From NCBI RefSeq assembly GCF_003236295.1, contig NZ_POTW01000067.1, forward strand, positions 1 through 37,468: a stretch of 37,468 nt of DNA. Reading direction: 5' to 3'. This DNA comes from Jiangella anatolica (GTDB lineage Bacteria > Actinomycetota > Actinomycetes > Jiangellales > Jiangellaceae). Made by a program: the position numbers and the translations under genes. Positions 1 to 5,857 of the stretch are shown piece by piece (the stretch's first letter is position 1; every line of letters starts with the position of its first letter). Below the pieces are notes generated by a model. It did not search any database and was not told where the DNA came from. It saw nothing but the letters and a program-made list of their open reading frames with translations.

Positions 1-59
1 ATCGACGGCGGCAACAAAAACGCCTGGTCACGATCCACCGACCGGTACTCCTTCGCCAC
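1..59 (-). mobile_element. IS1182-type transposase, N-terminal end (runs out of window)
   Basis: Read on the minus strand from a GTG at 57-59, the window begins with VAKEYRSVDRDQAFLLPPS. The pattern YR.VDRDQ.FLLPPS is the characteristic opening of IS1182-family DDE transposases of actinobacteria, so this is the start of an insertion sequence whose body lies to the left of the window. A GAGAGGG Shine-Dalgarno about 9 nt upstream supports GTG 57-59 over an in-frame GTG at 66-68. Only about 19 residues are visible, so family assignment rests on this short motif. The element's right end must lie between 60 and about 150, but I cannot define its terminal repeat. Confidence 0.6.
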
Positions 60-151
60 GACCGCCACCCTCTCAAACCACGATCAACCAGGCCAGACGC
101 CACACCGAGCCAAAACGCAACAGGCTCTATGGGGGGTTGGATCATTGATGA
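60..151. mobile_element. Right-hand non-coding end of the IS and junction with host DNA
   Basis: This AT-richer stretch lies between the transposase start and the stop codon of the aldolase gene. It should contain the terminal inverted repeat of the insertion sequence. The boundary is not resolved because the other IS end is outside the window. Bases 145-159 are identical to one arm of the palindrome at 23849-23908, which suggests insertion into or next to a copy of that repeat. Confidence 0.35.
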
Positions 152-877
152 TCATGGGAGTCCGAGGATGCCGGCGGTGGTACCGCGGTGCACGTAGTGC
201 TCCCAGAGCTTGTGCGGACGGTGCCGGCTGCGGCTGTAGCTGCGGCCGATCTCGGCGCACTCCTCCGGGCTGAGCGGACGCAGCTCGCCGCCGTCCGCGC
301 CCGACGTGAGCTGGGTCGCCGCCAGCAGCGTGCGGGCGTTCTCCTCCAGGTCCAGGCAGTCCATCAGCAGCTCCTGGACGGTGGGAGCGACGAGGACGGT
401 GCCGTGCGCGCGCAGCAGGCAGGCGTGCCGGTCGCCGAGCGTCGCCGCGACCGCGTCGCCCTGCTCCCGAGTGGTGATGTGGGTGGCGTCCGGGTGGACG
501 GGCAGCCCGTCGGGATCGCGGTAGGCGAAGTGGCGCATCGGCAGGAACGGCCGGTCGGTCATGCTGAACGTCGTCGACAGCGTCGGGTGGCCGTGGCAGA
601 CCAGCGCGGCGTCGGGGCGGTTCCGGTAGACACCGGTGTGGATCGCGGTCTCGGCCGGCGGCGGCACGTCGCCCTCGACGAGGGCGCCGTCCAGGTCGAC
701 GACCAGCAGGTCGTCCGCCGTCAGCGCGGCCCGGCTGGCGTCACGCGGCTGGATGAGGACGCGGTCCGTGCCGGGGACGCGGGCGCTCAGATGGCCGCTG
801 TAGTCGAGGATTCCGGCCAGCACGAGCAGCCGGGTGCAGGTGACGAGGTCGCGCTTCAGCTGCTCGAGATCGGTCAT
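152..877 (-). CDS. Class II aldolase/adducin family protein
   Basis: This 241-residue protein has the class II (zinc) aldolase fold. The catalytic acid is probably E76 (PAETAIH), and the zinc site is H95-x-H97 (CHGHPT) plus H158 (RAHGTVLVA). The N-terminal loop reads SGHLSARV (27-34), where fuculose-phosphate aldolases have GN.S.R, so the substrate may not be the classical sugar phosphate; decarboxylases and aldolases of this family are both possible. Length is usual for the family. It is the last gene of a minus-strand run and follows the MFS exporter with 39 nt between them. Its last two codons and stop lie inside a repeat arm (145-159) next to an insertion sequence, so the native C terminus may have been slightly altered. 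Substrate unknown. Confidence 0.85.
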   Translation of the reverse strand: MTDLEQLKRDLVTCTRLLVLAGILDYSGHLSARVPGTDRVLIQPRDASRAALTADDLLVVDLDGALVEGDVPPPAETAIHTGVYRNRPDAALVCHGHPTLSTTFSMTDRPFLPMRHFAYRDPDGLPVHPDATHITTREQGDAVAATLGDRHACLLRAHGTVLVAPTVQELLMDCLDLEENARTLLAATQLTSGADGGELRPLSPEECAEIGRSYSRSRHRPHKLWEHYVHRGTTAGILGLP

Positions 878-899
878 GGATTCAAGATAATGGATTCAA
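877..899. repeat. 9-bp direct repeat upstream of the aldolase gene
   Basis: TGGATTCAA occurs at 877-885 and again at 891-899, a 14-bp period, overlapping the aldolase start codon. It lies in the only gap between the MFS and aldolase genes. It could be a regulator half-site pair or chance; nothing else in the sequence decides this. Confidence 0.4.
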
Positions 900-916
900 C
901 CACGTGGCGACAGAGC

Positions 917-2137
917 TCAGCGCTCGACCCGCCTCAGCTCGCGGACGGCCGGGATCGCCAGCAGCAGCGTGCAGGTGACGAGCGCCATCGCGGCCGCCAC
1001 CAGCAGCAGCGGCACCGTGCCCACGACCACCGCGAGCGGCCCGGCCACCGCCTGCCCGACCGGCTTCATCACCAGCGAGCCGGCCGCGTCGTAGGAGTGC
1101 ACCCGGCCGAGCACGTCCTGGGGCACGTGCGTCTGCACGCTCGTGTGGAACATGACGATCCAGAACGCCATGCCCACGCCGCTGACCGCGTAGCAGCCGG
1201 CGATGACGGGTGCGGGCCAGCCCAGCGCGACGCTCAGCGGCATCAGCGTCCACAGGATCATCGAGAGCGCGCCGGCCCGGAGCGGGAACCGCGGCCGGAG
1301 CCTGATCGCGACGATGCCGCCCAGCACGCTGCCCGCGCCGAGCGCCGACATCACCAGGCCGAACGTCGCCGATCCGTGGTCGGTGACGAGCGTGCTGTAG
1401 CCGAGCGTCATGGTCGGACCGGAGCCGGCCAGCTGCCAGGCCATGAACACGACGATGACGCTCCACAGCCAGGTCCGCGACCGGAACTCCCGCCACCCCT
1501 CGACGAGGTCGGCGCGGAACGTCGACACACCCCGCCCGACGGGGCCCATCGGGACCGAGCGGAGCCGGAGCAGGCACAGGCCGCTGACCGCGAACGTCAA
1601 CGCGTCGAGGGCGACGACCGCCGCCGGTGTCGTTACCACCAGCAGCAGGCCGGCCAGCGACGGGCCGACCACGAGCGTCACCGACTCGGAGATGCGCAGC
1701 GTGGCGTTCGCCTTCTGCACGTCGCGGGCGATGAGCGGGGTGATGCTGGCGATGCCCGGCTGGAACGTCGCGCTGCCGGCCCCGACCAGGGCCAGCAGCA
1801 CCAGGATCTGCCACAGGGGCGGCGTGCCGACCGCGAACAGCAGCGCGAGCACCGATTGGAAGAACCACCTGGCCGCGTCGGAGATCACCATCAGCCGCCG
1901 GGCGCCGAACCGGTCTGACAGCACGCCGCCGAAGATGAGCAACGCGGCGAACGGCGCGAGGAGCGCGGCGAGGGCGTAGCCGACGCCCGTCGCCCCGTAC
2001 CCCGCGCGGAGCACCGCGGCCGTGATCGCGACGGGGAGCACGGCGTCGCCCAGCAGCGAGGTGGTGCGGGCGGCGAAGAACAGCCGGAAGTCCGTCGTCC
2101 AGAGGGACGCCTCGCGCGCCGGGTCCGAATCGGCCAC
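917..2137 (-). CDS. MFS transporter, EntS-like exporter group
   Basis: This 406-residue protein is hydrophobic throughout, with about twelve predicted membrane segments. The conserved MFS loop 2-3 motif is clear at residues 70-81 (GGVLSDRFGARR). The opening FRLFFAARTTSLLGDAVLPVA is typical of the MFS_3/EntS-like group of drug or siderophore exporters. It sits in the inner membrane as a proton-coupled exporter; the substrate cannot be read from sequence. Start is GTG (2135-2137), with an AGAGGG ribosome site just upstream. It lies 11 nt downstream of the small HemA-like gene and probably belongs to the operon that begins at 4740. Confidence 0.9.
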   Translation of the reverse strand: MADSDPAREASLWTTDFRLFFAARTTSLLGDAVLPVAITAAVLRAGYGATGVGYALAALLAPFAALLIFGGVLSDRFGARRLMVISDAARWFFQSVLALLFAVGTPPLWQILVLLALVGAGSATFQPGIASITPLIARDVQKANATLRISESVTLVVGPSLAGLLLVVTTPAAVVALDALTFAVSGLCLLRLRSVPMGPVGRGVSTFRADLVEGWREFRSRTWLWSVIVVFMAWQLAGSGPTMTLGYSTLVTDHGSATFGLVMSALGAGSVLGGIVAIRLRPRFPLRAGALSMILWTLMPLSVALGWPAPVIAGCYAVSGVGMAFWIVMFHTSVQTHVPQDVLGRVHSYDAAGSLVMKPVGQAVAGPLAVVVGTVPLLLVAAAMALVTCTLLLAIPAVRELRRVER

Positions 2138-2148
2138 GCCTCACCCTC

Positions 2149-2385
2149 TCACTGACGGGCCTCGGCGCTCACCCCCTCGTCGAAGAGCCGGTCGATCTCG
2201 GCAGCGCGATGCGGGACGGTCCGCAGCCGGGCCAGTACCAGCCGTTCCGCCAGCTCGTTCAGCGCCGCCTCGACGACGGCCAGCTCGCCCGGGCCGAGGG
2301 TGCGGGCGCGGCCGGCCAGCCGGGCCAGCTCGCGCCCGATGATCGCGTCGCTGCGCCGGCGCAGGCGTTCCTCAGTGCATCGCAT
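2149..2385 (-). CDS. Small protein resembling the glutamyl-tRNA reductase dimerisation domain
   Basis: This 78-residue helical protein reads LRRRSDAIIGRELARL..., then a second long helix ending in a run like VLARLRTVPHRAAEIDRLFDE. The pattern (LR.RAd.vv..ELaRL ... LLH.PT.R..ela...lF) is the C-terminal four-helix dimerisation domain of HemA (GluTR), without the catalytic and NADPH domains. Its start overlaps the 3' end of the multicopper oxidase by 14 nt (ATGCGATGCACTGA), showing translational coupling, and the MFS gene follows after 11 nt. Stand-alone function is unknown. It is too short to catalyse tRNA reduction; a dimerisation or partner-binding role is inference. Similarity is by eye only. 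Confidence 0.7.
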   Translation of the reverse strand: MRCTEERLRRRSDAIIGRELARLAGRARTLGPGELAVVEAALNELAERLVLARLRTVPHRAAEIDRLFDEGVSAEARQ

Positions 2386-4321
2386 GGCTGCCCGCCACCG
2401 CGGTGACGCCGTCGTACCGCAGCCGCAGCATCATTCCCTGCTCGGCGTGCGGCAGGTTGTGGCAGTGGTTCATCCACACCCCCGGGTTGTCCGCCTCGAA
2501 CGCGACGTCCCAGACCTCGCCGGGCCGGACGTCGAACGTGTCGACCCACAGCGGGCTGCCGGTCGCCGCCCGGCCGTCACGGGCCAGCACCAGGACGCCG
2601 TGGCCGTGCAGGTGCCACGGGTGCGTCTCCAGGCTGCGGTTGACGACGGAGAACCGGACGAGGTCGCCCTCGGCCACCACCTGCTCCGGGATCGACGGGT
2701 GGCCGCGGCCGTTCACCGTCTGCGCGAACGCCGGCCGGCCGTCGACCATCGCGACACCGCGGTCCAGCACCAGGGTGAAGTGCCGGTCGTAGTCGGTGTC
2801 CAGCGTGAACGGGACGGCGGCCGGCGCGCCGTAGTGCAGCGGGTCGAGCTCCGGCCAGCCGCCGGTCTCCGGAGTGTCGCCGTCGCGCAGGCGCAGCCGG
2901 ACCTCGCCGTCCACCGTCAGCGCGACCGGGCCGTCCGGCATGGTGAACGTGAGGTCGTAGCGGCCGCCGGCCGGCAGCCGCAGCGCCCGCTCCGACACCT
3001 CGCCCGGCTCGTTCACGTCCCGCCCGTCGACGGCGGCCAGCCGGAACGCCGTCCCGGCCAGCCCGAACCGGTGCGGCTCGGAGTCGGTGTTGAGCAGCCG
3101 CAGCCGGACCGACGCGCCGGCCACGGCGTCCGGTGCGAGCACGCCGTCGTCGTCGCCGATCGCGAGCACGCCGTCGTAGGTGTGCACCGGCAGCACGAGG
3201 TCGACGTCCTCCGGTTCGGCGTCGCGCTGGGTGACGACGAGCGTGCCGAACAGGCCGCGGCGCACGCCGACGTGCGACACCTGGTGTGTGTGGTACCAGA
3301 ACGTGCCGGCCTGGTCGGCCCGGAACGAGTAGCCGAACTCCTCGCCGGCGCGGACGACGTCCTGCGTGGTGCCGGGCGCGCCGTCCTCGCCGCAGGCGAC
3401 GTCGTAGCCGTGCCAGTGGATCGTGACGCCGTCGTCGATGTCCTCGTTGCGCAGCGTGACCTGCACGAGGTCGCCCTGGACGGCGGTCAGCGGCGGGCCG
3501 GGCAGCGTCCCGTCGAACGTCCACGCATCGACCGTCGTGCCCGACGTCAGCGCGACGGAGGCCCGCCGGGCCGTGACGGTGTAGGGCCGGACGGCGCCGC
3601 CGGGGGCCGGGGCCGTCGCGCCGCGCAGATCGGTGACCGGGGTGCCGTGCGACGCCGGATGGACGGCGGCCGCTCCCCCGCCCGCGTCGGCCGACGGCGA
3701 CCGGACGAACGCCAGCCCGACCCCGGCCGCGCCCGCTCCCGCGGTGGCGATGCCGAGGAGCCGGCGCCGGGTCAGCGTCCCGGCCGCGGTGTGCTGTGCG
3801 GCGGAGTGCGGTTCCCGCCCGGCTGGGAGGGCACCCACCCTACGGGCGGGCACCGACGGTGGTCCCGGCGCCGCCAGTACCTGCGCCGTCACCAGCACCG
3901 CTCCCCCGACGCCCGCGATGGCGAGCAGCGCAACGCTCCAGGTCAGCGGGTAGCCGCCGAGGTAAGTCACGACGAACCCGGCCAGTGCCGCGTATCCGGC
4001 GGCGAACAGCGCGGTGACGGCGGACGGCGCCGGCGCGACGCCGCGCAGCAGCGGCCGCCCGGCCAGCACCCCCGCCACCGCCACCGTCACCACCAGCAGC
4101 GGCGCACCGAGCAGGACCTTCTCCTGCACGAACCACCAGCCGCGATCGGCCAGCACCGCGACCAGCGCCAGCCGTCCGGCCGCCGCCAGCACACCGCCGG
4201 CCGCCAGCCCCAGCGCCAGCCGCGTCCGCCCGGCCGCGGCCATCGCGCCCGCGGCCAGCCACAGCACCGCCGTCAGGACCGCGACGCCGTGGTCGAGCAG
4301 GATCAGCTGCGCCGTGCTCAC
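2372..4321 (-). CDS. Membrane-anchored multicopper oxidase
   Basis: This 649-residue protein has two parts. Residues 1-150 contain about five hydrophobic segments. Residues 183-205 form a Tat-like stretch (TRRRLLG followed by an alanine/glycine-rich core), after which the cupredoxin domains begin near 245. All four copper-binding motifs are present: HWHG (302-305), WYHTH (342-346), HPWHLHGH (567-574) and HCH..LPH....M (H619, C620, H621, H625, M630), giving a type 1 and a trinuclear centre with methionine as axial ligand. It is expected to oxidise Cu(I), phenols or other metals outside the membrane. Placing a Tat-like signal after several membrane helices is unusual. It overlaps the upstream four-helix gene by ATGA and the downstream small gene by 14 nt, so it is cotranscribed with both. 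Confidence 0.93.
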   Translation of the reverse strand: MSTAQLILLDHGVAVLTAVLWLAAGAMAAAGRTRLALGLAAGGVLAAAGRLALVAVLADRGWWFVQEKVLLGAPLLVVTVAVAGVLAGRPLLRGVAPAPSAVTALFAAGYAALAGFVVTYLGGYPLTWSVALLAIAGVGGAVLVTAQVLAAPGPPSVPARRVGALPAGREPHSAAQHTAAGTLTRRRLLGIATAGAGAAGVGLAFVRSPSADAGGGAAAVHPASHGTPVTDLRGATAPAPGGAVRPYTVTARRASVALTSGTTVDAWTFDGTLPGPPLTAVQGDLVQVTLRNEDIDDGVTIHWHGYDVACGEDGAPGTTQDVVRAGEEFGYSFRADQAGTFWYHTHQVSHVGVRRGLFGTLVVTQRDAEPEDVDLVLPVHTYDGVLAIGDDDGVLAPDAVAGASVRLRLLNTDSEPHRFGLAGTAFRLAAVDGRDVNEPGEVSERALRLPAGGRYDLTFTMPDGPVALTVDGEVRLRLRDGDTPETGGWPELDPLHYGAPAAVPFTLDTDYDRHFTLVLDRGVAMVDGRPAFAQTVNGRGHPSIPEQVVAEGDLVRFSVVNRSLETHPWHLHGHGVLVLARDGRAATGSPLWVDTFDVRPGEVWDVAFEADNPGVWMNHCHNLPHAEQGMMLRLRYDGVTAVAGSHAMH

Positions 4322-4740
4322 GCCGCGACGGGAGGCTGCTGGGACGCCGCCGGACGGCGCGCCTCGGCGAGCACCCGGCCGCTCAGGCCCAGGATCGCCA
4401 GCCCGTTCAGAGCGTGCAGCCCGAACACCAGCGTGCCGGCGGTCGACGACGTGTCGCCGGAGTCGTTCAGCGCGTCGGCGAGCACCCGGATCAGGCTCTG
4501 CAGCAGCACCAGCCCGGCGATCCCCGCGGTCATGCCGATCAGCCGGCCGCCCACCTTGCCCGCCGCCGCCACGATCGTCGCCACCACGGCGAGCAGCAGG
4601 ATCGCCGTGCCGAGGATCGCGTGCGCATCGAACGCCTCGTCATTGGGCGCGGAGTCGAACGCGCCGACCGCCGCCAGATAGAACTGCACCACGACCGCCG
4701 CGAGTATCAGCACCGCGAAGCCGAGGAAGATCTTCCGCAT
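4318..4740 (-). CDS. Small four-helix membrane protein (DUF6220-like)
   Basis: This 140-residue integral membrane protein has about four transmembrane segments (roughly 5-27, 40-62, 68-90, 103-122). H40 in FDAHAILG and H109 in FGLHALNG lie at helix starts and would be candidates for heme or metal ligation. The pattern resembles the DUF6220 family; function is unknown. It is the first gene of the multicopper oxidase operon, and its stop overlaps the oxidase start (ATGA). The ATG follows a GGAGGGAG ribosome site that lies in the 3' arm of a predicted leader hairpin (4741-4785), so translation may be controlled. Confidence 0.8.
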   Translation of the reverse strand: MRKIFLGFAVLILAAVVVQFYLAAVGAFDSAPNDEAFDAHAILGTAILLLAVVATIVAAAGKVGGRLIGMTAGIAGLVLLQSLIRVLADALNDSGDTSSTAGTLVFGLHALNGLAILGLSGRVLAEARRPAASQQPPVAA

Positions 4741-4787
4741 GATCGCTCCCTCCGGGCCGGCTCCAGCGCCGGTCCCGGAGCGATCAT
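4707..4787 (-). CDS. Putative 26-residue leader peptide (upstream ORF)
   Basis: An ATG at 4785-4787 is preceded by a strong ribosome site, GGAGGGG (4791-4797 on the opposite strand), about 3 nt away. The reading frame codes for 26 residues, starting MIAPGPALEP and ending ..SASRC, and stops at 4707-4709 inside the downstream membrane gene in another frame. It runs through the whole leader hairpin, so ribosomes on it would open the stem that covers the next gene's ribosome site. Two cysteines (positions 17 and 26) are the only suggestive residues. No homologue is known to me, and conservation was not tested. Confidence 0.35.
   Translation of the reverse strand: MIAPGPALEPARRERSCGRSSSASRC
4741..4785 (-). 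promoter_or_regulatory. Leader hairpin covering the ribosome site of the membrane-protein/oxidase operon
   Basis: GATCGCTCC (4741-4749) and GGAGCGATC (4777-4785) are perfect 9-bp inverted arms. Inside them, GCCGGC (4756-4761) can pair with GCCGGT (4768-4773). On the transcript the 3' arm contains the GGAGGGAG ribosome site directly before the ATG at 4740, so the folded form should hide it. This could be a translational switch or simply a DNA operator of similar shape. Confidence 0.5.
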
Positions 4788-4830
4788 TCGCCCCTCCAGG
4801 TGTGCGGGTCGTCCGCTCGGGAACGGCTCC

Positions 4831-4852
4831 GGCTACGCAGATCCGCGTAGCC
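4831..4852. terminator. Perfect 8-bp inverted repeat between PPK2 and the oxidase operon
   Basis: GGCTACGC (4831-4838), a 6-nt loop, then GCGTAGCC (4845-4852). It sits 37 nt beyond the PPK2 stop codon in the direction of PPK2 transcription, so it may be a terminator without a U tract. Equally it lies about 90 nt upstream of the membrane-protein start, where an operator would be. The sequence alone does not decide. Confidence 0.45.
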
Positions 4853-4888
4853 CGAACGGCGCGGCCTACTCCCGCTGACGTACGCGGG

Positions 4889-5731
4889 TCACGACGACGC
4901 GAGCCGCGCCTTCTCCGCCTCGACGTCGAAGTCGGCCGGCGGCCAGTCCAGCTTCAGCCCGGCGAGATGCTCGACGAGCAGGTTCGTCACCGCGAGGTTG
5001 CGGTACCACTTGCGGTCCGCGGGCACGACGAACCACGGCGCGGCGTCGGTGTTGCAGCGCTCCAGTGCGATCTCGTAGGCGCGCTGGAAGTCCGGCCAGA
5101 GCTTGCGGTCGTCGATGTCGCCGGGGTTGTACTTCCAGTACTTGGCCGGGTTCTCCAGCCGCTCGGCCAGCCGGTCGCGCTGCTCGTCGGAGGAGATGTG
5201 CAGCATGACCTTGACCACGACGCAGCCGTCGCCGGCGAGCTCCTTCTCGAAGTCGTTGATCGCGTCGTAGCGGGTCTCGATCACCGACGGCCGGGCCAGC
5301 TTGCGCACCCGCACCGCCAGCACGTCCTCGTAGTGGCTGCGGTCGAAGACGCCGATCTGGCCGGGCTCGGGCAGCGCCTGGCGGATCCGCCAGAGGAAGC
5401 CGCGGCGTCGCTCCTCGGCCGTCGGCGCCTTGAACGCCCGGATGCTGATGCCCTGCGGGTCCATCAGGCCGACGGCATGGCGCATGGTGCCACCCTTGCC
5501 GGACGTGTCCATGCCCTGCACGACGAGCAGCACCCGCTGGTCGCCGCCGCTGCGGCCGGCCGCGTACAGCCGTTCCTGCAGGTCGGACAGGGTCGGGCCG
5601 AGCTCCTGCAACGCGACCTTGCCGCCGGCCTTGTCGCCGTCGAAACCGGGAGTGGCGCGGGTGTCGATCGACGCGAGGTCGACCGGACCGGACGGGAGAC
5701 GGAGGAGCGACGACCACGTCGGCTGGCTCAT
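4889..5731 (-). CDS. ppk2: Polyphosphate kinase 2 family protein
   Basis: This 280-residue cytoplasmic enzyme transfers phosphate between polyphosphate and nucleotides. It shows the PPK2 Walker A GMDTSGKGGT (73-82) and Walker B VFDRSHYEDV (128-137), plus a lid region rich in arginines (ERRRGFLWRIR, 107-117). Length and the N-terminal extension fit the single-domain PPK2 group annotated as polyphosphate-nucleotide phosphotransferase; whether it acts on NDP or NMP cannot be settled by eye. The ATG (5729-5731) lies 6 nt after TACGCT (minus strand, 5743-5738), which looks like a leaderless promoter. It is divergent from the helicase gene. Confidence 0.92.
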   Translation of the reverse strand: MSQPTWSSLLRLPSGPVDLASIDTRATPGFDGDKAGGKVALQELGPTLSDLQERLYAAGRSGGDQRVLLVVQGMDTSGKGGTMRHAVGLMDPQGISIRAFKAPTAEERRRGFLWRIRQALPEPGQIGVFDRSHYEDVLAVRVRKLARPSVIETRYDAINDFEKELAGDGCVVVKVMLHISSDEQRDRLAERLENPAKYWKYNPGDIDDRKLWPDFQRAYEIALERCNTDAAPWFVVPADRKWYRNLAVTNLLVEHLAGLKLDWPPADFDVEAEKARLASS

Positions 5732-5769
5732 CGTTTGAGCGTATCGGAGGGGCCGTCACCGGGGGCGGC

Positions 5770-5800
5770 TACAATTGACGATTCGGTCGGCTGGACCGAA
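5770..5800 (+). promoter_or_regulatory. Promoter -10 and inverted repeat upstream of the HelD-like helicase
   Basis: TACAAT at 5770-5775 is a near-consensus -10 box. Immediately downstream, TTCGGTC (5782-5788) and GACCGAA (5794-5800) form a perfect 7-bp inverted repeat around the expected start of transcription. It could be an operator or a 5' hairpin in the message. It does not resemble the rifamycin-associated element I recall upstream of some actinobacterial helR genes. Confidence 0.5.
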
Positions 5801-5857
5801 CGGCTTCGGAAAGGGAACGACATCGACGCCGAAACGCATGACGCGACCGCCCGGCCG

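Noticed and set aside
188-1918. Long plus-strand open frame (576 codons) over the aldolase and MFS genes
   Set aside because: It is rich in Arg, Gln, Asp and His with no domain pattern, a typical shadow of high-GC genes on the other strand, where two clear families are encoded.
2300-4681. Long plus-strand frame of 793 codons opposite the multicopper oxidase
   Set aside because: The minus strand carries all four copper motifs; the plus frame is low-complexity antisense.
4739-5857. N-terminal extension of the helicase frame
   Set aside because: The frame is open but antisense to PPK2 and lacks family similarity before EEQPYITHLYERLD. A promoter-like TACAAT lies inside it.
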